The position numbers and the translations under genes are program-made. 64,000 nucleotides of DNA from JBGTFE01 sp036403235 (GTDB taxonomy: Bacteria; Acidobacteriota; Blastocatellia; Pyrinomonadales; Pyrinomonadaceae): positions 1 to 64,000 of the forward strand of contig DASWRI010000071.1 of the NCBI GenBank assembly GCA_036403235.1, written 5' to 3'. Below the pieces are notes generated by a model that ran no database searches, was not told the DNA's origin, and saw only the letters and a list, made by a program, of their open reading frames with translations. Shown here one piece after another: positions 45,771-55,195 of this stretch. Each line of letters opens with the position of its first letter. Position 1 is the first letter of the stretch.

Positions 45771-45852
45771 TCCTAATAAGCTTGACAAACTTCAAAGGCG
45801 GTATCAGAACAATTTTAGCGCGCAGTCAAAAAACGTTCAATAAAATTGTTCT

Positions 45853-48363
45853 CTACCGCAATCCCTGCCCGATTTGCTCGGTACCGAAAGTGCCGATGCC
45901 GTTGAGGCGGAAGCTGAAGACGAGGCGGTTTTCGCGGCGGACGCCGACATCGTAGGTGTAATACTGGACGGTCATTGCGCAGCAGTCGCCGGCGTAGCCG
46001 ATGGTGTAGAGCGAACTGACCAAAGGCGAGCCGCGCTTGAGGGTGCGGCTGTTTTCGAAATCGAAAAAGAGCGACGCGCCGCCGTAGAGACCTTTTTCGC
46101 GGTTGCCGATAAAAATTGAAGGACTCCACTGCGAGCCGCGCAGAGTTCCGGCTTCTTTGGTCAAGCTTCCCTGTTCGGCGAACTGCCGCAAGGAAGGAAT
46201 CAAAGTGACGGCGCGCGTGTAGTAAAAAGTCGAGAAAAGTTTTACGACCTTTTTATCGTAGCCGATGGTCGCGCTAATATCGCGCAGACCGTCGCCCTGC
46301 ACTCCCAAATCCATTCGTGTACTAACAAAAACCACTTTGCGCGGGCGATATGTCGCTTCGATGTTGAGCGGCGAAAAGCGGCGCGCGACGCCGCCGAACG
46401 TGTAAAACGTGAGCGCGGTTATCGGCTCTATCTGGTTGCGCCGTCCGGGCGTCAGAGCGCCGCCGAAATACGGGTCGAAAAAGTATTTCCCGCGCACCGT
46501 GAAAGTGAAAAGCTCGTAGGGCTGAATCGACAGGGGATTTTTCGCCGCGTTCGGGTTTGACTGCAAAAGTTTCTGCGCTTTCGCGGTGACGGCTTCGGTA
46601 TACTGGCGCGTGTAGATGCGGTTTGTGATGCCGTATTCGACTTCGTTCGTGTCGGTCTGCGTGTCCTGATAATCGAAACGGATGATGCGGTTAAAATTGT
46701 TGACGCCTTTGATATATCGATAAGTCAGAAACGGCTCGACGACGTGGCGAAAGCGAAACGCGCCCGCTTTGCCGTAGAAATTTTTGGCCAGCGCGACCGG
46801 GCGAACGTCGAGCTCGAACTCGCCGTATTTGCGAATCACGTCGCGCCCGACGACCTGCCGCATATCGTTAAACGAATTGGAATAATAATTGACGCGCGCG
46901 CCGAAGGTCGCCGTTAAATTTAAATATTTGAAATAAAACGGAATCTCGATTTGCGGATGAACGTCAAAACGCTGGCCGATGGTCGGCGAGATGACCGGCT
47001 CGTTCCCGGTCTGCTGTTCGTAAAGCGTTAAATTTTTGACGACCTCGCGCCGCGAAACGCCTTCGAGACTCGTTTTGAACGAAAAATAGACGTTTTTCAG
47101 AAACGAAAGCTCGGTCGGGCGTTTTTCAAAATTGATGCTCGGCAGATTTCTCGTCTTGATTTGCACGTTCGGAATCGAAATTTCCTGCGAGCGCGCGAGC
47201 ACGTTCAAAGTAAACGAGTCCCAGCTTTTGTTGACGAAAACCTGCGAAACCTCAATCGGCGAGATAATCTGCTGGATGCCGTCTGAGAAAACCTGGCGGA
47301 AATCGAGATTCGAGGTCAGGCGAACGTCGGCGACCGCCGTAAAGCCGTTTTGAAAATAATGAACGCCCTCGGCATAGACGAGACTTCCGCCCTGGTCGGG
47401 ATGCGCGGCGTCAGTGCGCGCGCCGAAAATGCGGTCTTTGACGGCGTAAAATCCGAAATTGAAATACGAGCGCGAATTGGCGCGCGTGCGCAAATCGAGG
47501 CCGTAACCGACGCCGCGACCCGTAAAAATGTCGGTGCGAAAGGTGACGTCGGCCGAGCGTCCGAGCGTTTGAAAATACGCGCCGGAAAACCGAAAGCCTT
47601 TTCGTTGCGAAAAACCGAAAGTCGGCGTTAAGAATCCCGATTGGCGGTCGCGTTTTTTTATCGGAATCGAGGCATACGGCAGAGGCAGGACGGGAATGTC
47701 GCGCAGCCGGAACTTCGCGTTTTTGAGCTTTATCCGGTCATCGGGCTTTATCGTCGCCTTATCGGCCGTAAAACTCCACTGCGGCACGGTGTCCTCGCAA
47801 GCGGTAAATTTCCCGTTCGTTACGACAATTTCGTTGAGCCCGACGCGCTCGACGCGGTCGGCCGTAAAATAAATCACCGTGCCGTCGTTCGTCTGATTGG
47901 TAAAGCCGGTCGATTCGACAAAATAGCCGAGCTTTGTGCGGTAATTCCATTCGCCTTTTGCGCCCGTGATGCGCTGGTCGTCGCCCTGGTCAAAAATCAC
48001 GTTGCCCTCGGCGACCATCCGGGTCGTATCTTCGTAAATCGTTACTTTATCGGCTTGCAGACGATAAATTCCGTAGCGCACGTCGACGTTTCCCGAATGA
48101 ATGACGACGCGTTTTCCGCCTTCGCCTTCGACCGTTTGTTTGTCCGAATAAACGACGACCTCGCCGTCGCCGCCTTCCTGCGTGTAGCCGGATTGCTGCT
48201 TCTTTTTCGGCGCGCGAATGTCTTCCTGCGATGTCGGATTGACGTTCGGCGTGTCGGTCATCGGATTGGAAACCTGTTTATCTACGGGATTTGTCTGCTG
48301 CGCGTGGGCGGCAAAAATAAAAAGCAGCAGAAGTGAGATTGTCGAAACGATTTTGGAACGCAT
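45853..48363 (-). CDS. lptD: LPS-assembly outer membrane protein LptD
   Basis: A protein of 836 residues with a signal peptide (IVSTISLLLLFIFAAHAQ). An OstA/LptA-like beta-jellyroll (about 70-230) carries 'VVVYSDKQTVEGEGGKRVV', 'GNVDVRYGIYRLQADKVTIY' and 'EGNVIF', followed by the large beta-barrel (LptD C-terminal domain) with alternating strands to the end. Its place is the outer membrane, where it inserts LPS exported by the Lpt bridge. No lptE or other lpt gene is adjacent. The end 'FSFRLNGIGTFGTEQIGQGL' is a typical final barrel strand region, and the last residue is Arg rather than an aromatic residue. It stands divergent to the sigma-54 regulator, with R8 between. Confidence 0.88.
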   Translation of the reverse strand: MRSKIVSTISLLLLFIFAAHAQQTNPVDKQVSNPMTDTPNVNPTSQEDIRAPKKKQQSGYTQEGGDGEVVVYSDKQTVEGEGGKRVVIHSGNVDVRYGIYRLQADKVTIYEDTTRMVAEGNVIFDQGDDQRITGAKGEWNYRTKLGYFVESTGFTNQTNDGTVIYFTADRVERVGLNEIVVTNGKFTACEDTVPQWSFTADKATIKPDDRIKLKNAKFRLRDIPVLPLPYASIPIKKRDRQSGFLTPTFGFSQRKGFRFSGAYFQTLGRSADVTFRTDIFTGRGVGYGLDLRTRANSRSYFNFGFYAVKDRIFGARTDAAHPDQGGSLVYAEGVHYFQNGFTAVADVRLTSNLDFRQVFSDGIQQIISPIEVSQVFVNKSWDSFTLNVLARSQEISIPNVQIKTRNLPSINFEKRPTELSFLKNVYFSFKTSLEGVSRREVVKNLTLYEQQTGNEPVISPTIGQRFDVHPQIEIPFYFKYLNLTATFGARVNYYSNSFNDMRQVVGRDVIRKYGEFELDVRPVALAKNFYGKAGAFRFRHVVEPFLTYRYIKGVNNFNRIIRFDYQDTQTDTNEVEYGITNRIYTRQYTEAVTAKAQKLLQSNPNAAKNPLSIQPYELFTFTVRGKYFFDPYFGGALTPGRRNQIEPITALTFYTFGGVARRFSPLNIEATYRPRKVVFVSTRMDLGVQGDGLRDISATIGYDKKVVKLFSTFYYTRAVTLIPSLRQFAEQGSLTKEAGTLRGSQWSPSIFIGNREKGLYGGASLFFDFENSRTLKRGSPLVSSLYTIGYAGDCCAMTVQYYTYDVGVRRENRLVFSFRLNGIGTFGTEQIGQGLR

Positions 48364-48393
48364 TTTTTAAGATGCTAACACGAGATATGGTAA

Positions 48394-48464
48394 AGTGAAA
48401 ACTGAAAACCGAAAACTGAAATGTAAAAGATTTAGTTCTCAGCTTTCAGCTTTCAGTTTTCACT
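48394..48464. repeat. Word-built inverted repeat R8
   Basis: AGTGAAAACTGAAA (48394-48407) with its perfect complement (48451-48464), inside longer runs of TGAAAAC and GCTTTCA words. It lies between the divergent starts of lptD (48363) and the sigma-54 regulator (48478), and would be in the leader of either mRNA. It shares words with R2. Confidence 0.75.
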
Positions 48465-48477
48465 TTTCACCTGTTTT

Positions 48478-49833
48478 ATGAGCAAACCGAACATTTTAGT
48501 TGTCGAAGACGAAGAATTGATGCGCTCGATTTTGCGCCAGCTGCTTGAAACTGAAGGTTATCACGTTTTAACCGCCGATAGCGCCGAAAACGCCTTGAAG
48601 ATTTTTCCTTCGACCGAAATCGCCGTGACTTTAACGGATATAAAAATGGCGGGAATCGACGGTCTCGAGCTGCTCGACCAGATAAAAACGATTGACGAAG
48701 AAGCCATCGTCATTATTATGACCGCGTATTCATCGGTCGATTCGGCCATCGCCGCGCTTCGCAAAGGCGCTTACGACTATATAACGAAGCCTTTCGTCAA
48801 CGAGGATTTGCTGCAAACCGTCCGCAACGCGATTCAGACAAAAGAATTATTTCGCGAAAACCGCGCGCTGCGCCGCGAGCTGAACCGGCATTACAGTTTT
48901 TCGGAAATCATCGGCAAAAGCGCGTCTTTACAGAATGTTTTCCGCATTGTCGAAAAAATTGCGGACACGACGGCAAGCGTTTTGATTCAGGGCGAATCCG
49001 GCACGGGCAAGGAATTAATCGCCAAAGCGATTCATTTCAACAGCAAGCGAGCCGCCAAGCCTTTTTTAGCCGTAAACTGCGGCGCTCTACCCGAAACGTT
49101 GCTTGAATCGGAGCTTTTCGGGCACACCAAAGGCTCTTTTACGGGCGCGACCGGCGACAAAAAAGGACTTTTTCGCTCGGCCGACGGCGGAACTTTGTTT
49201 CTGGACGAAATCGGCGAGATGCCGCCGCCGCTTCAGGTAAAATTACTGCGCGCTTTGCAGGAACACGAGGTGACGCCGGTCGGCTCGGCGGCGGCCGTCA
49301 AATTTGACGCGCGCATCATCGCCGCGACGAACAAAAATCTGGAAAAGGAAGTTGCCGGAAATCGTTTCCGCGAGGATTTGTTTTATCGCCTGAACGTCAT
49401 CGAAATCGGCCTGCCGCCTCTGCGCGAACGCCGCGAAGACATTCCGCTGCTCGTCAAATATTTCATCGCGCGCGCCGCCAAAGAACAAAACGCGGTCGAA
49501 AAATTTATCACGCCCGAAGCACTTTCGGCGCTCCTCGGTTACAACTGGCAGGGCAACGTCCGCGAGCTGCAAAACGCGATTGAGCGCTCGTTTCTGCTGA
49601 GCGGCGAAGAAATCGACCTTGAAAGCCTGCCGCCGAAAATCAGAAATAATTCGTCGAACGCTTTTGAAATTCGCGACCCCGAAGGCGTCCGCCCGACGCT
49701 CGAAGAAATGGAACGCCGCTATATTCTGGAAATTTTAACCTCGGCCGGCGAAGACAAAACGCAGGCGGCGAATATTCTCGGCATTGATTTATCGACACTT
49801 TACCGCAAATTAAAACGCTACGACGAAATTTGA
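48478..49833 (+). CDS. Sigma-54-dependent response regulator (NtrC family)
   Basis: A protein of 451 residues. The receiver domain (1-120) has the phosphorylated Asp54 in 'TLTDIKMAGIDG' and Lys104 in 'YITKPF'. The AAA+ domain (about 142-380) carries Walker A 'GESGTGKE' (172-179), the sigma-54 contact loop as 'GSFTGA' (219-224, Ser in place of Ala), and 'GGTLFLDEIGEM' Walker B. The C-terminal Fis-type helix-turn-helix is 'DKTQAANILGIDLSTLYRKL'. A cognate histidine kinase is not in the neighbourhood, so the signal is unknown. No Shine-Dalgarno; R8 lies 13 bases before the ATG. Confidence 0.95.
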   Translation: MSKPNILVVEDEELMRSILRQLLETEGYHVLTADSAENALKIFPSTEIAVTLTDIKMAGIDGLELLDQIKTIDEEAIVIIMTAYSSVDSAIAALRKGAYDYITKPFVNEDLLQTVRNAIQTKELFRENRALRRELNRHYSFSEIIGKSASLQNVFRIVEKIADTTASVLIQGESGTGKELIAKAIHFNSKRAAKPFLAVNCGALPETLLESELFGHTKGSFTGATGDKKGLFRSADGGTLFLDEIGEMPPPLQVKLLRALQEHEVTPVGSAAAVKFDARIIAATNKNLEKEVAGNRFREDLFYRLNVIEIGLPPLRERREDIPLLVKYFIARAAKEQNAVEKFITPEALSALLGYNWQGNVRELQNAIERSFLLSGEEIDLESLPPKIRNNSSNAFEIRDPEGVRPTLEEMERRYILEILTSAGEDKTQAANILGIDLSTLYRKLKRYDEI

Positions 49834-49842
49834 TTTTTTCGC

Positions 49843-51849
49843 TCATCGCTGCCGGAGCGAAACTAAAGCGCCGTCGATTTTTTGAAATGCGTCAAACGAT
49901 TTTTTTAGCGCCGGATAGCTTTCGACCGGAAAATAAATTTGTCCGTTTTTTCCGAAAACGAATTTGCGCTCGCATTTGATTTTTCCGTTTGGATTAACTG
50001 AAATTTTTACAAAATCAGAGCCGGCTTGATTCGCATCTTTATACATTGCGGTCGGCGATTCAGCATTTTCGACGGTAAAATCCGGCGGGATTTCTATTTC
50101 TATTTCGTCCTGCTCCGACCACGGAAAATCAAAGCTCGCGGGAAAAAGGCGCTCGCTCGAAACAAAAAGCGGCTTTGCGTCACGGCTGAAAAAATTTGGC
50201 CGGAGAAATATTCGTTTTCCGGTTCGCGAAGAGTAATTCGGGACGCTGATTTTGTATGAGACAAGAATATTTTTCGCTTTATCTTCTATATTTTCGATTG
50301 TTACGCCCTCGATTTCGGCGGAGTTAATAAGCGTCTGGGCTTCGACGATGATAAAATTTTCCCGCTCGCCCTGTGTTTTGTCGCGCAGAAAATCTTTCAA
50401 CAAAACGCCGAAATGCCCGCCGTATTCAATTTGCACATTCCCGCTGAGCGTATTGTCGGCCGAAATTTTCAAATCGGCGCGGCGTTTCATAAAGGATTTT
50501 TCCGGCGCGGACAGAGGAGTTTTGTCCCATAGAAAAGTTGTGCTTCCAAGCAGAATCGCCGGTTGATTTTCCTCCGTCCATTGCAGCATTCCGAACGGAA
50601 CATTCGTTTCGGCCGGGTCAAAATACAGCCATTTTCCGCCCGCTTTGACGGCGACGCAGGCAAAATGTATAAGATTTCGGTTTTTATATTTCGGCGCGAA
50701 AAAAATCTCGTTCCGGCTGCCGGTAAAAGCGTAGCGGGCCTCATAACCTAGTGAGACGGCGAGCGCGGCAAACAGCTCGTTTATTTCCAGAGAAAAGCCC
50801 TGCGCGTTTTTCAAAGTAAAATGAGGCGAGTCGGCGGCTTTAACGTCGTTCGCTTTTAATCTGAATTTTTGCTTTTGTTCCCGCGTCAGTTTAGGGTCGA
50901 GTTCGACGTTATTGATTTTCGTCCGGCAAAACTCGAATAAAAGAGATAGTTTTTCCTCGTCGGTTTTGGCGTCGCTTCCGACAATTTCCAGCGCCTTTTG
51001 GCGCAGTTTCCTGTCAGGCTTGAGAACGCTTTCCAGCCGGAAACTGGCCGACAGCATGGCGGCGGTCGTTTCCCAAAATTTTTCGGGATTCATTTTTAGG
51101 AGTCTGGGAAAATAGGAAACAAACATCCAGCGCACGCTTTCCAGTTCGGGCGGCATTTGCGGCTCGGTCTTGAGCGCCGGAATATTTGTCGAAGTAATGT
51201 GCCAAAAACCGTCCGCGTCTTTTGTAATGTCAGGCTCGGTCATATTAAAAAACGATTTTGTCACTTCCGAGTCTTGAATCGGCTTAAAAATATACGTCAT
51301 TCGCTGCGCCGGAATTTCTCTTTGAAAAATTAGCGGACGGTCGCCGATTACCAATTGCAGCGAAGATTCCTTGTATTTGTATTCGAATATCGAACCGACT
51401 TCGAGATTCGGCACGACAAAAGAAATGACGCTCGCCCGCGCAAATTTTGTCCTGACAATTTCCTGCTTAAACAAATCTTCTTTTTTTAGCTCGAAAATCG
51501 TTCCGTCCGGTTGAACGACGCGCCCCTTTATGTCGAAAACCTTGCCGTTTCCGGGCACACGAATTTTGATTTTGGCAAATTTTTCGCGCCCGCGCTCGTT
51601 GAAAATTTTTATTCTGACGTAATGCTCCCAGACGGTCGTCAAGCTCGGGCTGTCGTCAATCGTTATTTCCTCAAAAATTTCTTCGGCGTCGGCATCGGCC
51701 TCGACCTTCGAATTTTTCATCGCCAATTCTTCGGCAGAAACGGGTCGCCATTCGTCCTGGCTGTCAGCAAAATAATTTTGCGGCACGCCGAGAAAATTCA
51801 GACAAAGAAGAAAAAGACAAAAGAAGTTTTGGAAGCGGTAAACTTTCAC
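49843..51849 (-). CDS. Secreted DUF3857 / transglutaminase-like protein, catalytic Cys replaced
   Basis: A protein of 668 residues, GTG start, with a signal peptide (FFCLFLLCLNFLGVPQNYFA). A DUF3857 domain (about 50-200) is recognisable by 'YVRIKIFNERGREKFAKIKI' and 'VVQPDGTIFELK'. The transglutaminase-like core lies at about 295-420. The expected Cys in G-x-C-x-D reads G351-F-S353-L-E355. His395 ('IHFACVAV') and Asp411 ('WLYFDPAE') are kept. The enzyme is therefore probably inactive or altered. The C-terminal part is a beta-rich DUF3858-like region. It is tail-to-tail with the regulator, 9 bases apart. Confidence 0.78.
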   Translation of the reverse strand: MKVYRFQNFFCLFLLCLNFLGVPQNYFADSQDEWRPVSAEELAMKNSKVEADADAEEIFEEITIDDSPSLTTVWEHYVRIKIFNERGREKFAKIKIRVPGNGKVFDIKGRVVQPDGTIFELKKEDLFKQEIVRTKFARASVISFVVPNLEVGSIFEYKYKESSLQLVIGDRPLIFQREIPAQRMTYIFKPIQDSEVTKSFFNMTEPDITKDADGFWHITSTNIPALKTEPQMPPELESVRWMFVSYFPRLLKMNPEKFWETTAAMLSASFRLESVLKPDRKLRQKALEIVGSDAKTDEEKLSLLFEFCRTKINNVELDPKLTREQKQKFRLKANDVKAADSPHFTLKNAQGFSLEINELFAALAVSLGYEARYAFTGSRNEIFFAPKYKNRNLIHFACVAVKAGGKWLYFDPAETNVPFGMLQWTEENQPAILLGSTTFLWDKTPLSAPEKSFMKRRADLKISADNTLSGNVQIEYGGHFGVLLKDFLRDKTQGERENFIIVEAQTLINSAEIEGVTIENIEDKAKNILVSYKISVPNYSSRTGKRIFLRPNFFSRDAKPLFVSSERLFPASFDFPWSEQDEIEIEIPPDFTVENAESPTAMYKDANQAGSDFVKISVNPNGKIKCERKFVFGKNGQIYFPVESYPALKKSFDAFQKIDGALVSLRQR

Positions 51850-51913
51850 AGTTTTATGTGCCTAAAATGACATAAAACTTGTTTAAAATCAATAGCAGGG
51901 TTTAATTTATCCG

Positions 51914-52417
51914 TTAGTTTGTTAATTCCAGAACAAAATAATTCGTATCGTTGACGCGCGTCAGCTTTCCGTTTTTATAAATTTCTGAATAAAAATCGTT
52001 GGCGGCGTAGGACGTTCCCTTTAAGACTTCGTCGCCTGACTGCTGGCTCTGGGCGACGAGCTCGGGCGGAAACCAGTCTTCGGCGTCGATTGCGTCGCGC
52101 GCTGAAGGCTTGTATTTTTCGGCCTGAGCGGCGATTGTCTGCGCGGCGGCGGCGGAAAAACGCAAAACGGCAATCATTTTTTTACCGCTGGCGGCGTCGG
52201 TTTCGCGCCACACGACTTCTTCGGGCACGAACGGCAGATTTACGCTTTTGGCAAATTCCTCGGCGTCGTCTTTCGTCAGATTTGAGTTTGTATTGACGTT
52301 GGAAGATTGATTGGCGGAATTTGCGTTTTGATTCGTGCCGCCGCTTCCGCCGCAGGCCGAAAGCGCGAAGGCAGTCGCCAGAAAAACGAAAAACACTTTT
52401 GTCTGAAAACTTTTCAT
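51914..52417 (-). CDS. Lipoprotein of unknown function
   Basis: A protein of 167 residues. The lipobox 'FALSAC' gives lipidated Cys22, followed by a Gly/Asn/Ser-rich linker ('GGSGGTNQNANSANQSSNVN'). The folded part (about 50-167) starts 'TKDDAEEFAKSVNLPFVPEE' and has a regular alpha/beta pattern with no recognised family. It is 64 bases upstream of the DUF3857 gene on the same strand, so it may be co-transcribed. Confidence 0.6.
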   Translation of the reverse strand: MKSFQTKVFFVFLATAFALSACGGSGGTNQNANSANQSSNVNTNSNLTKDDAEEFAKSVNLPFVPEEVVWRETDAASGKKMIAVLRFSAAAAQTIAAQAEKYKPSARDAIDAEDWFPPELVAQSQQSGDEVLKGTSYAANDFYSEIYKNGKLTRVNDTNYFVLELTN

Positions 52418-52502
52418 CTGTTGATTTTAGAGGCTGTAAAAAAGGATTGCAATTCCCATTTCGCCGCTTGTCTTATAAAATTTTACGCTTTAATTTAAGA
52501 AA

Positions 52503-53327
52503 ATGTTTCTCTTGCGCCGCATTCGCGCTTTTATAATTCGCGATTTTCAGCTCGCGCTTTCCTACAAGGTCGAGTTTTTTATCAAAATCATATGGATTCT
52601 CGGCATCGTCACGACGTTTTTTTTTATCTCGCGGATTTTTTCCTACACGTTTGTCAAAGCCGATTACGAGCAGTGGCAAAATCCGCTCGTCGCATGGTTG
52701 ACCGGAATGGCGATGCTCAATTATTTTATGACCGGATTTTCTTCGCTCGCCAACGCGATTCGGCAAGAGCAGATGCAGGGTACGCTCGAAAGCGTTCTGC
52801 TGACGCCGATAAACGTTCCGACCGTGATAGTTTCCAGCTCGGCGTGGGCCTATGTCGAAGCGACGTTTTATTCGTTTCTATATCTTTTTTTCGGCTGGCT
52901 TTTCTTTAACGTGCAATACAAAGGCAGTTATTTGCTGGCGCTCACGTTTTTGATTTTGACGACGCTTTGCCTGGCGTGCATCGGAATCCTGTCGGCGAGC
53001 TTTACGATGGCCTTCAAACGCGGCGACCCGTTTGCGATACTTCTCGGCGCGGGAACGGCGCTTTTCTCCGGCGTTTTCTACCCGAAGGAAATGCTTCAGG
53101 AAGCGCTCGGCGAAACCGCCGGAAAAGCGATTTCCTATGTCAATCCGGCGACGCACGGGCTTGAAGGAATCAGAAGCGTTTTGATACAGGGGAAAAATTT
53201 TGCGGAAGTTCGGTTTTCATTTTTCACTCTCATTCTTTTTCTCGCCGTCCTGCTTCCCTTTTCACTCTGGGTTTTCAGCCGCGCTATAAGGCGCGCCAAA
53301 CGCGAAGGCAGCTTGATTCAATACTGA
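52503..53327 (+). CDS. ABC-2 type transporter permease
   Basis: A protein of 274 residues with six hydrophobic segments. The opening 'RRIRAFIIRDFQLALSYKVE' is the usual ABC-2 N-terminus. 'WLTGMAMLNYFMTGFSSLANAIRQEQMQGTLESVLLTP' is the conserved ABC-2 region, followed by 'ILSASFTMAFKRGDPFAILL' and 'LFSGVFYPKEML'. It exports an unknown substrate with an ATPase encoded elsewhere, since neither neighbour is an ATPase. Preceded by a weak AAGAAA before the ATG; followed by R9. Confidence 0.85.
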   Translation: MFLLRRIRAFIIRDFQLALSYKVEFFIKIIWILGIVTTFFFISRIFSYTFVKADYEQWQNPLVAWLTGMAMLNYFMTGFSSLANAIRQEQMQGTLESVLLTPINVPTVIVSSSAWAYVEATFYSFLYLFFGWLFFNVQYKGSYLLALTFLILTTLCLACIGILSASFTMAFKRGDPFAILLGAGTALFSGVFYPKEMLQEALGETAGKAISYVNPATHGLEGIRSVLIQGKNFAEVRFSFFTLILFLAVLLPFSLWVFSRAIRRAKREGSLIQY

Positions 53328-53335
53328 AACAGCGG

Positions 53336-53408
53336 AAAGTGATTGGTGATAGTGGAAACTGGAAAACTACATATCAACTATCAGCTATCACCTGTCCACT
53401 TTTTTTCT
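53336..53408 (+). terminator. Word-built inverted repeat R9, terminator-like
   Basis: AAAGTG plus GGTGATAG (53336-53352, 3-base internal loop) pairs with CTATCACC and CACTTT (53385-53402, 4-base internal loop), followed by TTTTTCTC. Words GTGATAG/CTATCA repeat inside the arms. It lies just past the ABC-2 permease stop and probably terminates it. Confidence 0.65.
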
Positions 53409-53477
53409 CGTTGTTATTTTTCCCGCCTTAATTTAATATGAAAGTTGATTTTAATAAGCATTTATAAGGAATATTTT

Positions 53478-55160
53478 ATGCCTGAAACAAAAGAAGTTAA
53501 ATCGGAAAAGCAAGCCGAGGTCGCGCGCTGGGAAGAAGAAACCTTAAATCCCGTCATCGAGAAAAAACCCGAGCGGAAAAAGAGTTTTGAAGGCATCTCG
53601 CTCGAACCGGTTGAACGGCTTTACACCGAAGCCGACACGGAAAACATCGACGCGCAAAAAGAAATCGGCTTTCCCGGCGAATTTCCATATGCGCGCGGAA
53701 TTCATCCGACCGGCTATCGCGGGCGTCTCTGGACGATGCGCCAGTTTGCCGGATTTTCCTCGCCCGAAGAAACGAACCGTAGATTTAAATATCTGATGGC
53801 GCAAGGTCAGACCGGTTTGTCGGTCGCATACGATTTGCCCGCGCTGATGGGTCTCGATGCCGATTCGCCTCTGTCCGAGGGCGAAGTCGGGAAATGCGGC
53901 GTCGCCGTTTCGAGCTTTGCCGATTTCGAAGTTTTGTTTGACGGCATAAATCTCGAAGACGTCACTGTTTCGCAGACGATAAACGCTCCGGCGTGGATAT
54001 TTTTGGCGTTTTACGTCGCGCTCGCCGAAAAACAGGGCGCTGATTTGCGAAAAATTTCCGGCACGCTGCAAAACGACATTTTGAAGGAATACATCGCGCA
54101 GAAAGAATGGGTTTACCCGATAAAACCGGCGATGAAGCTCGTCATCGACACGTTTGAATTTTCGGCCAAACATTTGCCGAAATACAATCCGATTTCCGTT
54201 TCCGGCTATCACATTCGCGAAGCGGGCGCGACCGCTCTGCAGGAGCTCGCTTTTACTTTGCGCGACGGCGTCGAATACGTTCAATACGGCGTCGAACGCG
54301 GTATGGACATTGACGAATTCGTCCCGCGCATCTCGTTTTTCTTTAACGCGCACAACGATTTTTTCGAAGAAATCGCCAAATATCGCGCCGCGCGCATCGT
54401 CTGGGCAAAAACGATGCGGAAGCGTTTCGGCTCGAACAATCCGCGCACGATGCAGCTTCGCTTTCACACGCAGACGGCCGGAGTCTCCTTAACCGTCCAG
54501 CAGCCTTTGAACAATATCGCACGCGTCGCCATTCAGGCGCTCGCCGGCGTTCTCGGCGGAACGCAAAGCCTGCACACCGATTCCTACGATGAAGCGCTGG
54601 CGCTTCCGACCGACCAGGCGGCGTTAATCGCTTTGCGAACGCAGCAGATTATTGCCGAGGAAACCGGCGTCGTCAATACGGTCGACCCGCTCGGCGGCTC
54701 GTTTTACGTTGAGTCTCTGACGAAAAAGATGGAAGAAGGCTGTTTCGATTATTTCGATAAAATCGACGGATTCGGCGGAATGGTCGAAGCCATCGAAGCC
54801 GGATTTCCGCAGCGCGAGATTCAGGAATCGGCTTATCAATACCAAAAAGCGGTCGAGCGAAAAGAGCAGACAATCGTCGGCGTCAACAAATACCAGATGG
54901 AAACCGAATTTCACAAAACCGATATTCTGCAAATCGACGAAAACGTCCGCGTCCATCAGCTTGAACGCCTCGAAAACGTAAAACAGGCGCGCGACTCTGG
55001 TGCGGTTGCAAATGTTCTTGAAAAACTCAAAAAAGCGGCGATTGCCGGCGAAAATCTGATGCCCGCGACGATTGAAGCCGTCAAAGCTTACGCGACCGTC
55101 GAAGAAATCTGCACCGCGCTGCGCGATGTTTACGGCATCTATGAAGAACCGGCCTTTTGA
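53478..55160 (+). CDS. icmA: Isobutyryl-CoA mutase-type large subunit (acyl-CoA mutase)
   Basis: A protein of 560 residues, the length of separate large subunits; the B12 domain is absent and is supplied by the gene at 59516. The ATG at 53478 follows AAGGA. TIM-barrel motifs include 'RGIHPTGYRGRLWTMRQFAG', 'GQTGLSVAYDLPALMGLD', 'ISVSGYHIREAGATALQELA' and 'THTDSYDEALALPTDQAALI' (the first letter here is S-L-H in context). Two substrate-contact positions differ from methylmalonyl-CoA mutase: Phe90 (Tyr there) and Gln208 (Arg there). Phe and Gln are the isobutyryl-CoA mutase signature, so butyryl/isobutyryl-CoA is the likelier substrate. Confidence 0.82.
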   Translation: MPETKEVKSEKQAEVARWEEETLNPVIEKKPERKKSFEGISLEPVERLYTEADTENIDAQKEIGFPGEFPYARGIHPTGYRGRLWTMRQFAGFSSPEETNRRFKYLMAQGQTGLSVAYDLPALMGLDADSPLSEGEVGKCGVAVSSFADFEVLFDGINLEDVTVSQTINAPAWIFLAFYVALAEKQGADLRKISGTLQNDILKEYIAQKEWVYPIKPAMKLVIDTFEFSAKHLPKYNPISVSGYHIREAGATALQELAFTLRDGVEYVQYGVERGMDIDEFVPRISFFFNAHNDFFEEIAKYRAARIVWAKTMRKRFGSNNPRTMQLRFHTQTAGVSLTVQQPLNNIARVAIQALAGVLGGTQSLHTDSYDEALALPTDQAALIALRTQQIIAEETGVVNTVDPLGGSFYVESLTKKMEEGCFDYFDKIDGFGGMVEAIEAGFPQREIQESAYQYQKAVERKEQTIVGVNKYQMETEFHKTDILQIDENVRVHQLERLENVKQARDSGAVANVLEKLKKAAIAGENLMPATIEAVKAYATVEEICTALRDVYGIYEEPAF

Positions 55161-55195
55161 ATTTTATTTACAAGAATTTCAAAATATTTTTTATT

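Noticed and set aside
53544..54467. 307-codon frame antisense to the mutase large subunit
   Set aside because: Shadow of strong codon bias in a certain gene; no domain and no ribosome binding site.
53478..55160. Annotation as methylmalonyl-CoA mutase
   Set aside because: Phe90 and Gln208 replace the Tyr and Arg that bind the methylmalonyl carboxylate; the isobutyryl-CoA mutase type fits better.
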